A stretch of 64,000 bases of DNA from Caulobacter sp. X (GTDB lineage Bacteria > Pseudomonadota > Alphaproteobacteria > Caulobacterales > Caulobacteraceae): assembly GCF_002742635.1 (NCBI RefSeq), contig NZ_PEGF01000001.1, forward strand, positions 310,001 through 374,000. Reading direction: 5' to 3'. The notes below the pieces were generated by a model. It was given only the letters and a program-made list of their open reading frames with translations. It was not told the origin of the DNA and did not search any database. Positions within the stretch are counted from its first letter, which is position 1; each line of letters starts with the position of its first letter. A program made the translations under genes and the position numbers. Of this stretch, positions 54,293 to 62,315 are shown piece by piece.

Positions 54293-54927
54293 CGCACGCC
54301 CTCGAAATCGTAGCCGAAGAGCTCGAGATCCTGTGCATAGCGCCTGGCGACGCCGTCGATCAGTCCCTGGTCGTAATAGGCGCGATAGTCCTGGTGCGCG
54401 GTGCTGTTGACCCGATCCAGCGGACGCGGCGCGATGCCGATGCGCGCGCAGATGGCGTCGTAGGAGCCTTGCATGTCCTCGACCCGTCCCACCTGATCGG
54501 CGAGCAGGGTCTTGCCGTCGTCGTCGACCAGCAGCCAGGCCTGCGGCTGGAACAGGATGTGGCCTTCGGGCGGGTCCACGAACAGGAAATGGCGCATAGC
54601 CTCGCGCGGCTGCCGTTGGAACACGTCGCCGCCGCGCAGCATGAAGGCGCAGTACGAGACGAAGCGATCGAACGGATTACGCACGAAGGCGAACTTGAAA
54701 TAGTCCGCGAAGGCCTCTTCACCGAGATAGGGCCGCACCTGGCGCAGGGACAGGTGCCCATGCTGGATCGCCGCGAGATCGGCCCAGGGGAAGCGCTTGT
54801 TGACGAACAGGCCGACCTGCTCGACGTCCTCGTCGCCCATCCGCTCGCGCAAGGCCTGCCGGACGGCGTGCGTGCCAGTCTTGGGAACCGCGGCGAAGAT
54901 GAAGCGGTGGCGATGGGAAACGATCAT
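54289..54927 (-). CDS. Sulfotransferase family 2-like protein
   Basis: 212 aa. The 5'-phosphosulfate loop is FAAVPKTGTHAVRQAL near residue 11 and the 3'-phosphate motif is FAFVRNPFDRFVSYCAF near residue 78, both typical of PF03567 sulfotransferases that use PAPS to sulfate carbohydrates or other hydroxyls. It is of a different family from the TPR-sulfotransferase further on. First gene after the third TBDR, separated by a hairpin-bearing gap of 66 bp. The acceptor is unknown. Lack of a signal peptide puts the reaction in the cytoplasm. Confidence 0.83.
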   Translation of the reverse strand: MIVSHRHRFIFAAVPKTGTHAVRQALRERMGDEDVEQVGLFVNKRFPWADLAAIQHGHLSLRQVRPYLGEEAFADYFKFAFVRNPFDRFVSYCAFMLRGGDVFQRQPREAMRHFLFVDPPEGHILFQPQAWLLVDDDGKTLLADQVGRVEDMQGSYDAICARIGIAPRPLDRVNSTAHQDYRAYYDQGLIDGVARRYAQDLELFGYDFEGVR

Positions 54928-54947
54928 TTTGGCCGTATTAGGTGGAA

Positions 54948-54982
54948 AAGCGGCGTCCCGTCCGACGAGCGAGACGCCGCTT
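54948..54982 (-). terminator. Intercistronic hairpin after the third TBDR gene
   Basis: Perfect 10-bp stem AAGCGGCGTC / GACGCCGCTT with a 15-nt loop, 11 bp after the receptor stop and followed on the minus strand by TTTT. Possible partial terminator before the sulfotransferase. Confidence 0.65.
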
Positions 54983-54993
54983 CCTGGGTAGGC

Positions 54994-57795
54994 TTAGAAC
55001 TTGTAGCGGAGACCCATCATGTAGGTCGAACCGCTCTGGTTCTGGTTATAGAGGTAGCGGTTCTGGCCCCAGAACTGCGTGTCCTTCTGGTTGGTAAGGT
55101 TGACCGCGTCCAGCGAGACCTGCAGCTTCTCGGAAATCTTGTAGAACGCCGCGGCGTCCACATAGGTCGAGCCCTCGAAGCCCCGGGTGCTGGCGCTCAT
55201 CGGAGAGTCGCTGCGGCCCGTGTACCAGCGGGTGCGGTGGCTAAGCGACCCACGCAGACCCCAGTTGTCGGTCTCGTAGTAGAGCGTGGCGTTGTAGCTG
55301 GTCTTCGAGATCCCGGTCAGCGCCTCGTCCGCGTCGACATAGGTGTAGTTCGCCATAGCGCCGAACTTGTCGAACGGCGCGGGCAGGAACGTGAAGTCCG
55401 CCTGCGCGGCCAGCTCGAGACCGGTCAGCTTCTTCTTGCCCGCTACGTTCACGGGCATCGAGAACTCCTTGACGATCGTGTTCGCGGTCGCGCCGGGGAT
55501 CGTCGTGAAGGGCACGCCGGTCTGGCTGAACGGCACGTTCTCGAGGGTCAGCGAGCCGATGAAGTTCTCGATGTTCTTCTGGAACACGCTGGCCGAAACC
55601 ATGCCGATCTTGCCGAAGTAGTATTCGACGGCGACGTCCAGCGTGGTGTCCTTGTACGGCTTCAGGTTCGGATTGCCGCGCGAAGCGGTGATCACGCCCG
55701 AGTCCGGGTCCTTGAACGCCGTGCCTTCGGCGGCCATGGAGCCCATGCCAGGACGGTTCAGATTCTGGGTGGCCGAGAAGCGCACCTGAACCTCAGGCGT
55801 CAGCTCCAGCACCGTGTTCAGGGCCGGCAGGACGCCGGAATAGCTGCCCTTCACGTCGGTGGTGCCCAGATAGGCGTAGCTGTCGCCTTGGATCCAGCCG
55901 GTGCTGTGGGTGTCCGTCTGATAGCCGCGCAGACCCACATTGCCGCGGAAGCGCTTGCCGAACAGTTCGTGATCCCAATCGAGCTGGACGTACTCCGACA
56001 CGGTCTCTTCCGTGGTCGTGTAGACGTTCTCGATGTCCTGCAGAGCGCCGCCCGTGCCGTCCGTGTTCGGGCCGAGGCGGTGATATTCCTTATACTTGGC
56101 GAAAGCCTTTTCGTAGTCGCCGATCAGCCACGAGCCGAAGTTGTTCGAGAACACCGTGGTGATGTCGCCCACCGACGTGCCGCGCGCCTTGCCGCGGGTG
56201 CCATTGACGTTGTCGTCATAGAACAGGTCTCTGCCGTCCTGGCGGAAGCGGTGATAGGCCGCGCCGGCGCGCAGGGTCAGCGTATCGTTCAGCACGTAGT
56301 GCGCGTTCAGCACGCCCTCGCGCAGTTCCGACTCGTTGTAGAAGCTGCGGTAGTAGAACGAGTCCATCGCGTAGTTGGCCGCGTTGGTCGGATCCCAGCC
56401 CGGATACTGGAACGAAGCGGACTGACCGTCGGCGCCGTAGTTGGCGATCAGGTTGCCCTTGGCGCGCATGTACAGCTTGTCGTCATACGGCGTCTTGTAG
56501 GTCGACTTCTCGTAACCCACGTGGCCATCGAACGACAGCCGCTCGCTGGCGTCCCACTTGCCGGTCAGCGCCAGCTGGCGGAAACGGTTCTTGTTCAGCG
56601 AGCGGCGATGCTCGCTGCCGAACGTCGTCCCGGTGACGTCCATCGAGGTGACGTAGCCGTTGCTGTCGTAGGCGAGGTTGTTGATCACCGACGGCTTCTG
56701 GAACACGGTCGGCCACACGCCGCCCGGCGCGGTATCGAAAGCGACCGAGCCGGTGGACGACAGCGGACGCGTGGCCAGGTGCAGCTCATCGCGATGCGTC
56801 GTGAACTGGCCGTAGAGGCCGTCCAGGGTCAGCAGCAGGTTATCGACGGGCTTCCACTGGACGGCGGTCGTGATGCCCAGGCGCTCCATCTTGGCGTCCC
56901 AGGACGAGATGCGGTTGCCGTCCGCGAAATAGAGGTCGCCCGACACGAACTTGGCTTGCTGGGCGGCGCTGAGCTTCGAGATGTCGAGACCCTTGGCCAC
57001 CAGCGACTTCATCGTCGAGGCGGAGGGGTGCGAGTAGTTGTAGGTGTTGTGGCCTTGTTCGGTCGTCTGGCGCTTGGCGTAGGCGATCGAGGCCAGCACG
57101 CCGAACCGGTTGTCCCAGTTATGGCTGAACAGAGCGGCGATGCGCGGCTGGGTGTCCTTGGTGTACTGATTGGTGCCCAGCTTCAGCGACAGAGCGCCCT
57201 TGGAGCCGGACTGGTAGTCGAACGGCTTGCCGGTGAAGAGGCCGACGGTGCCGGCCATGCCGCCTTCGTTCTGCGCGGCCTCGAAGGTCTTTTCGACCTC
57301 GACGCGCGAGAACAGTTCCGAGGCGAAGATATTGAAGTCGAAGGCGCGGTCGCGCGAGCGCTGGCCGCGGCTGTCCTGCGCCGAGTCGACATTGCCCAGC
57401 ACTTCCATGCCGTTCAGCTGCACGCGGGCGAAATCGGGGCCGAGGCCGCGCAGCGAGATGCGACGACCTTCGCCCGCTTCGCGGTTGATCTGAACGCCCG
57501 GCAGGCGCTGTAGCGACTCGGCCAAGTTCAATTCAGGGAACTTCGCCATGTCCTCGGCGACGATCGCGTCCTTCTGGATCACCGATTCGCGCTTGATGGC
57601 CCGGGCGTCGGCGAGCGACTTGCGAAAGCCCGTGACGACGATCGCATCGACCGTATCGCTGGCGCCCGCGCTTTCCGCGGCCTGGCGCGCGAAAGCCGCG
57701 GTGGCGCTGGCGTCGGCCGCGAGCACGGCGACCGTGCACAGCAGACAGCTCTTCAAGTTCGGCCGCCAGGCCCGAACGGATTGCAACTTCAGCAT
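54994..57795 (-). CDS. TonB-dependent receptor heading the sulfotransferase/phosphonate operon
   Basis: 933 aa. Signal region CLLCTVAVLAADASATAAFA, TonB-box-like DAIVVTGFRKSL, plug motifs (DAIVAEDMAKFPELNLAESLQRLPGV, RISLRGLGPDFARVQLNGMEV) and a barrel ending GLRYKF. The FPELNLAESLQRLPGV pattern is shared with carbohydrate-type and other organic-substrate TBDRs, so the ligand cannot be named. The downstream genes suggest an organophosphate, phosphonate-containing or sulfated compound. Start at 57795 follows AGGGGA; a TTG six codons earlier is less likely. Two GntR-type operator variants lie upstream. Confidence 0.9.
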   Translation of the reverse strand: MLKLQSVRAWRPNLKSCLLCTVAVLAADASATAAFARQAAESAGASDTVDAIVVTGFRKSLADARAIKRESVIQKDAIVAEDMAKFPELNLAESLQRLPGVQINREAGEGRRISLRGLGPDFARVQLNGMEVLGNVDSAQDSRGQRSRDRAFDFNIFASELFSRVEVEKTFEAAQNEGGMAGTVGLFTGKPFDYQSGSKGALSLKLGTNQYTKDTQPRIAALFSHNWDNRFGVLASIAYAKRQTTEQGHNTYNYSHPSASTMKSLVAKGLDISKLSAAQQAKFVSGDLYFADGNRISSWDAKMERLGITTAVQWKPVDNLLLTLDGLYGQFTTHRDELHLATRPLSSTGSVAFDTAPGGVWPTVFQKPSVINNLAYDSNGYVTSMDVTGTTFGSEHRRSLNKNRFRQLALTGKWDASERLSFDGHVGYEKSTYKTPYDDKLYMRAKGNLIANYGADGQSASFQYPGWDPTNAANYAMDSFYYRSFYNESELREGVLNAHYVLNDTLTLRAGAAYHRFRQDGRDLFYDDNVNGTRGKARGTSVGDITTVFSNNFGSWLIGDYEKAFAKYKEYHRLGPNTDGTGGALQDIENVYTTTEETVSEYVQLDWDHELFGKRFRGNVGLRGYQTDTHSTGWIQGDSYAYLGTTDVKGSYSGVLPALNTVLELTPEVQVRFSATQNLNRPGMGSMAAEGTAFKDPDSGVITASRGNPNLKPYKDTTLDVAVEYYFGKIGMVSASVFQKNIENFIGSLTLENVPFSQTGVPFTTIPGATANTIVKEFSMPVNVAGKKKLTGLELAAQADFTFLPAPFDKFGAMANYTYVDADEALTGISKTSYNATLYYETDNWGLRGSLSHRTRWYTGRSDSPMSASTRGFEGSTYVDAAAFYKISEKLQVSLDAVNLTNQKDTQFWGQNRYLYNQNQSGSTYMMGLRYKF

Positions 57796-57815
57796 GAGAA
57801 TCCCCTGCCCCAAAA

Positions 57816-57829
57816 CTGGTATGGACCAG
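57816..57829. promoter_or_regulatory. GntR-type operator variant before the third TBDR
   Basis: CTGGTATGGACCAG, an inverted repeat with 5-bp arms CTGGT/ACCAG and spacer ATGG; its core TGGTATGGACCA differs from TGGTCTAGACCA at two positions. It lies 20-35 bp before the receptor ATG. Confidence 0.6.
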
Positions 57830-58029
57830 AGGCTTTAAGCAGGCTGCCACGACACCTGCGTGACAGTGACGGGCCGTCAGTCAAAATTCGTTGCGCCAGC
57901 ACCTGTCCGTCGCGCGCGGCGTGGATCAATTACTTCCGGATCGGATCATTCTTCCAGGTCGCGCTTGCGGATGCGCTTGAGGGGCCTTCATGGCGCTGAA
58001 GCTGTCGACTCGTCACGAAAACGAATTTT

Positions 58030-58041
58030 TGGACTATACCA
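58030..58041. promoter_or_regulatory. GntR-type operator variant between third TBDR and LacI gene
   Basis: TGGACTATACCA; reverse complement TGGTATAGTCCA differs from TGGTCTAGACCA at two positions. It is 127 bp before the LacI start and 235 bp before the receptor start, so its target gene is unclear. Confidence 0.5.
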
Positions 58042-58156
58042 ATAATAAGGCCATTAAGGCTGGACCCAACGGCCTTGAGCCCTCTTCCCAGCGCACGCGC
58101 TTGTATTGCAGGGGCTTCCTGAGCATCTTCGCCGGGCTTTCTGGGGAACATCGCGT

Positions 58157-59197
58157 TTGACAACCAAGAGACCCACCATCGACGACGTCGCCCGGCTTTC
58201 GGGCGTGGCGCGCGTGACGGTGTCTCGAGTGCTCAACGGCGGCCCCAACGTCCGGGACGAGGTCCGCGCCCGGGTGATGCGCGCGGTCGAGGAATTGGAC
58301 TACAAGGTCAATCCTCAAGCGCGAAGCCTTGCCGGGGGCGCCAGCCGATTGCTGGCCTTCGTGTTCGCGTCGGACCCCGAGAACGAGCCAAACTCCTACT
58401 ATGAGTCCGCGCTGGAGCTTGGCGCGCTGAGAGCCTGCCTGGCCTTGGGCTACCAAGTGCTGGTCCAGAATGTTCCGCATCAGACGCCCGACCGGCGAAA
58501 GCGCGTGCTGGACCTGGTCACGACCCAGCGATGCGAAGGCCTTATCCTGTCCCCCCCTTACAGTGACGATGTCGCCTTGATCGAGGCGGCGTTGGCGCAA
58601 GGCTGCAAGGTCGTGACGGTTTCGCCCGGTGGTCCCGGGCGGGGCAAGGCCGATGCGGTCGGGGTCGATGACGAGGCGGGCGGCAACGACATCGCCCGAG
58701 AACTGCTGCGCCTTGGCCACCGACGCTTCGGCTTCATTGCCGGACTGGAGGGGCACCTGTCGGCGGACCGACGGTTCAAGGGCTTTCAGCGCGCCCTTTC
58801 TGAACAGGGCCTCGGCGAGTCGGACTATGTTGTTTCGCGCGGGGACTTCACCTTTCGGTCGGGAGTCGATCTCGCCCCTGCTCTGCTGGATCACCCTTTG
58901 CGCCCGACCGCGATCGTCTGCGCCAATGACGACATGGCGGCCGGCGTCCTGTCGGCGGCTCACGCGCGGGGCCTGAACATCCCTAAGGACCTTTCGATCA
59001 CCGGCTTTGATGACGCGCCCGTCGCCGCCATCGTCTGGCCGCCACTGACCACCGTGCACCAACCGGTCAAGGTGTTGGGCCAACGGGCCGTCGAATTGAT
59101 CGTCGCTCGGCTGACGGGCGCAAATCTAGAGCCGCAGCCCGTATTTCAGCGACTTGAGCACGCCGTCGTCCTTCGTCAGACGACCGCTACGGTCTGA
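58157..59197 (+). CDS. LacI-family transcriptional regulator of the fourth TBDR operon
   Basis: About 346 aa from a TTG at 58157 (GGGGAA upstream); no in-frame ATG exists near the N-terminus. HTH DDVARLSGVARVTVSRVLNG near residues 9-28 and hinge YKVNPQARSL, then a sugar-binding sensor domain with GLILSPPYSDDVAL, GVDDEAGGNDIARELL and a C-terminal TGFDDAPVAAIVWPPLTTVHQP. The next gene starts 147 bp downstream with a perfect LacI operator between, so it probably represses that receptor until its sugar is present. The recognition helix differs from that of the LacI protein at 33390, matching the different operator. Confidence 0.88.
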   Translation: MTTKRPTIDDVARLSGVARVTVSRVLNGGPNVRDEVRARVMRAVEELDYKVNPQARSLAGGASRLLAFVFASDPENEPNSYYESALELGALRACLALGYQVLVQNVPHQTPDRRKRVLDLVTTQRCEGLILSPPYSDDVALIEAALAQGCKVVTVSPGGPGRGKADAVGVDDEAGGNDIARELLRLGHRRFGFIAGLEGHLSADRRFKGFQRALSEQGLGESDYVVSRGDFTFRSGVDLAPALLDHPLRPTAIVCANDDMAAGVLSAAHARGLNIPKDLSITGFDDAPVAAIVWPPLTTVHQPVKVLGQRAVELIVARLTGANLEPQPVFQRLEHAVVLRQTTATV

Positions 59198-59243
59198 TCT
59201 TCCCATGCTTGAGCCTTGACAACGTTGTCGCCTTGGCGGCAAT

Positions 59244-59257
59244 TGGAAGCGCTTCCA
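59244..59257. promoter_or_regulatory. Perfect LacI-family operator before the fourth TBDR
   Basis: TGGAAGCGCTTCCA, a 14-bp perfect palindrome with central GC-CG symmetry, 88 bp before the receptor ATG. It differs from the GGTAACGTTACC site at 33290 and is the probable site of the LacI protein encoded just upstream. Confidence 0.78.
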
Positions 59258-59344
59258 TTGGAGCATTTCCACGGCCGGATTCGGCCGCATGACAAGCAAG
59301 AAGATGGATCGCCTTTCCGCGGGCGAGTTCAGAGGGGAGAATTC

Positions 59345-62197
59345 ATGCGAAACCGCACGACGAGCGGCGCGCGTCCGTCCACCCAGAAATTTTACGCCAC
59401 GGCTTCGGTCGCAGCCATCACCCTGGCCCTAGCCGGGCCTGGATTCGCGCAGACCGCGCCCGCGCCGAAGGCCGAGGACGACACGGTCGAGGCGATCGTG
59501 GTCACCGGCATCCGCGCCGGCATCCAGAACTCGATCAACATCAAGAAGAACGAGACCTCGATCGTCGAAGCCGTCTCGGCCGAGGACATCGGCAAGCTGC
59601 CCGACGTCTCGATCGCCGAGTCGATCGCTCGTCTGCCCGGCCTCGCGGCCCAGCGGGTCAACGGCCGCGCCCAGGTGATCTCGATCCGGGGCCTGGCGCC
59701 GGACTTCACGACCACGCTGCTGAATGGCCGCCAGCAGGCCAGCTCCGGCGACAACCGCGCCGTCGAGTTCGACCAGTATCCGTCCGAGCTGTTGTCCAGC
59801 GTGGTGATCTACAAGACGCCCGACGCCCAGGTCTCGGGCATGGGCCTGTCGGGCACCGCCGACCTGCGCACCGTCCGTCCGTTGGAATTCGGCAAGCGCG
59901 TCCTGGCCGTGAACCTCCGGGGCGAGAAGACCTCGGGCAAGAAGCTGAACGACGACTCCCACAACACGGGCGGTCGCTTCAGCGTCAGCTACATCAACCA
60001 GTTCGCCGACGACACGATCGGCGTCGCGCTGGGCTACGCCCATCTGGATTCGCCGTCTCAGGTGAAGCACTACAAGGCCTACGGCTACGAAGCCTTCCCG
60101 GCCGAATCCACCTCGCCCGACAGCGCCGACGGCGCCTTGATGCTGAACGGCCAAGAGATCTTCGCCACCTCGCGCAACAACAAGCGCGACGCGGTGATCG
60201 GCATCTTCGAGTACCAGCCGAACGAGCGGATGCACTCGACGCTGGACCTCTACTACTCGTCCTTCAAGCAGAAGGAGCGGACGCGCGGCGCTCAGTGGTT
60301 CTCGAACCCCTATGCCGACGGCGTCACCTATTCGGGCGTGACCACCGAGACGCTGGGCGGCTCGAAGTTCGCGTCCGGCGGCACGCTGAGCCATGGCGTT
60401 CTGCAGCTGCGCAACGACTACAACACCCGCATGGACCAGCTGTTCTCGGCCGGCTTGAACAATGAGTACAAGTTCAGCGACAAGACCCGGCTGGTCGCCG
60501 ATCTGTCCTACTCGTCGAACAAGCGGAAGGAACAGATCATGGAGACGTACGCGGGTTACGGCCGCGGCGTCGGCGGAGTCACCCCGGGTACGCCGGACGT
60601 GGGCCGCACCTATGACACCATCGGCTTCAAGGTCGCCGACGACGGCTTCTCGCAATACGACGAGGGCCTGAACTACGCCGACGCCAGCAAGGTGACGCTG
60701 GGCGACCGCGCGCCCTGGGGCGGCTGGGGCCACGACGGCGCCATCCGCTATCCGCACGTCAAGGAAGACGTGACCGCCGTCGATGTGCGCCTCGAACATG
60801 ATATGGACGGGTTCATCACCCAGGTTTCGGGCGGCGTGAACTACACCAAGCGCGACAAGGGCAAGACGGTCTCGGACAACGATCTGTTCCTGAAGAACGG
60901 CCGTCAGCAGGTCTATGTCGACGCCGCGGACCTCGCCTCGCCGACCAATCTGGGCTTCGCCGGCTTCGGCGACGTGCTGGCGGTCAAGATCGGCGACGTC
61001 TGGAAGAAGTACTACAACGCCGCGCCGATCCTCGACGCGAACTATTACGACAAGAACTGGGACATCACCGAAGAGGTCGCGACCTTCTTCGCCAAGGCCA
61101 ACTTCCAGGCCGGCGACCTGCGCGGCAATGTCGGCGTGCAGGTGGTCAAGCAGAAGCAGGAGTCGAGCGGCGTCGTGATCAACGGCCTCGCCTCGGGCCA
61201 GCCGATCGTCCCGACCCGGATCAACGCCAAGGACGACTACACCGACGTCCTGCCCAGCATGAACCTGATCTACGACCTGGGCGGCGGTCATCGCATCCGC
61301 TTCGCCCTGTCCAAGACCATGGCCCGTCCGCGGATGGACGACATGCGGGCGAACGTGACGCCGGGCTTCAACAGCCTGGTCTGCTCCAGCCAGCCCTGCG
61401 GTCCCGGCACGACGGTCAATCCATGGTCGGCCTCGGGCGGCAACCCGCACCTGAAGCCCTGGATGGCGAAGGCCGCCGACCTGGCCTACGAGTGGTACGT
61501 CAGCCCCGCGACCTATCTGTCGGTGGCCGGCTTCTACAAGAAGCTCGACACCTACATCTATCAGCAGTCCGGCACGTTCGACTTCACCGGCATCCCGCTG
61601 CCGCCGGGGGCGAACATCCCGTCGGGCACGACGATCAACAACATCGGTCAGATCACCCTGCCCGCCAACGGCAACGGCGGCACGGTGAAGGGCCTGGAGT
61701 TCAGCGGCGCGCTGGACTTCGGCCAGTTCGCCGAGGTGATGAAGGGCTTCGGCGTCCAGGGCAGCCTGTCCCTGACCAAGTCGAACCTGAACCCGACCAC
61801 GAGCACCGATCCCAAGCAAAAGGTCCGTATCCCCGGCCTCTCGGGCACGGTCTACAACGTCACCGGCTACTACGAGCGCGGCGGCTTCCAGGCGCGCATC
61901 AGCCAGCGCTACCGCTCGGCCTTCAAGGGCGAGGTCGTGCAGCTGTTCGCAACGCGCGGCTTCACCGAGATCCTGGCCGACAAGCAGGTGGACGCCCAGA
62001 TCGGCTACACCTTCCAGGACGGCCCGCTCGAGAACCTCGGCGTCTTGGTGCAGGTCAACAACCTGACCAACTCGCCCTATCGCACACGCCTTGGCCTCGA
62101 CGACGGCGGGACCAAGACCAGCAACGGCGCTTCGCTGCCGGAGACCTACGAAAAGTACGGCCGCCAGATCCTGTTCGGCGTCAACTATCGGTTCTAA
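59345..62197 (+). CDS. TonB-dependent receptor, carbohydrate type (fourth)
   Basis: 950 aa. Signal region VAAITLALAGPGFAQ near residue 32, TonB-box-like VEAIVVTGIRAGIQNS, plug motifs VSAEDIGKLPDVSIAESIARLPGL and VISIRGLAPDFTTTLLNGRQQ, and a barrel ending in FGVNYRF. The GKLPDVSIAESIARLPGLAAQRVNGR style belongs to receptors linked to glucan, maltodextrin or beta-glucoside use in Caulobacter and sphingomonads. The start at 59345 follows GAGGGGAGAA. LacI regulator upstream and flavin halogenase downstream; no hydrolase is inside the window, so the ligand remains open. Confidence 0.9.
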   Translation: MRNRTTSGARPSTQKFYATASVAAITLALAGPGFAQTAPAPKAEDDTVEAIVVTGIRAGIQNSINIKKNETSIVEAVSAEDIGKLPDVSIAESIARLPGLAAQRVNGRAQVISIRGLAPDFTTTLLNGRQQASSGDNRAVEFDQYPSELLSSVVIYKTPDAQVSGMGLSGTADLRTVRPLEFGKRVLAVNLRGEKTSGKKLNDDSHNTGGRFSVSYINQFADDTIGVALGYAHLDSPSQVKHYKAYGYEAFPAESTSPDSADGALMLNGQEIFATSRNNKRDAVIGIFEYQPNERMHSTLDLYYSSFKQKERTRGAQWFSNPYADGVTYSGVTTETLGGSKFASGGTLSHGVLQLRNDYNTRMDQLFSAGLNNEYKFSDKTRLVADLSYSSNKRKEQIMETYAGYGRGVGGVTPGTPDVGRTYDTIGFKVADDGFSQYDEGLNYADASKVTLGDRAPWGGWGHDGAIRYPHVKEDVTAVDVRLEHDMDGFITQVSGGVNYTKRDKGKTVSDNDLFLKNGRQQVYVDAADLASPTNLGFAGFGDVLAVKIGDVWKKYYNAAPILDANYYDKNWDITEEVATFFAKANFQAGDLRGNVGVQVVKQKQESSGVVINGLASGQPIVPTRINAKDDYTDVLPSMNLIYDLGGGHRIRFALSKTMARPRMDDMRANVTPGFNSLVCSSQPCGPGTTVNPWSASGGNPHLKPWMAKAADLAYEWYVSPATYLSVAGFYKKLDTYIYQQSGTFDFTGIPLPPGANIPSGTTINNIGQITLPANGNGGTVKGLEFSGALDFGQFAEVMKGFGVQGSLSLTKSNLNPTTSTDPKQKVRIPGLSGTVYNVTGYYERGGFQARISQRYRSAFKGEVVQLFATRGFTEILADKQVDAQIGYTFQDGPLENLGVLVQVNNLTNSPYRTRLGLDDGGTKTSNGASLPETYEKYGRQILFGVNYRF

Positions 62198-62262
62198 GCA
62201 AGATGACGAGCCCCGCCGCAGCCCCCTTAGCGGTTGGGCTCGCCAGCTAGAACCATCGGAGG

Positions 62263-62287
62263 CGGGGCCGCACAGCCAGCGGCCCCG
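62263..62287 (+). terminator. Intercistronic hairpin after the fourth TBDR gene
   Basis: Perfect 9-bp stem CGGGGCCGC / GCGGCCCCG with a 7-nt loop, in the 118-bp gap before the halogenase, followed by ACCTTTG. Same placement as hairpins after the other receptors. Confidence 0.6.
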
Positions 62288-62315
62288 ACCTTTGACCAAA
62301 ACGGGAGGCGAGTGG

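Larger units (their letters stand above)
57796..58156. promoter_or_regulatory. Divergent promoter region, third TBDR versus LacI regulator
   Basis: 361 bp without a supported gene. It contains GntR-type operator variants at 57816 and 58030, and an AT-rich patch (AATAATAAGG) at 58041-58050. The short frames that cross it have no ribosome sites or protein-like composition. Confidence 0.65.

Noticed and set aside
54394..57513. 1039-codon frame on the + strand opposite the third TBDR and sulfotransferase
   Set aside because: Antisense shadow spanning two genuine genes; no family resemblance and no ribosome site.
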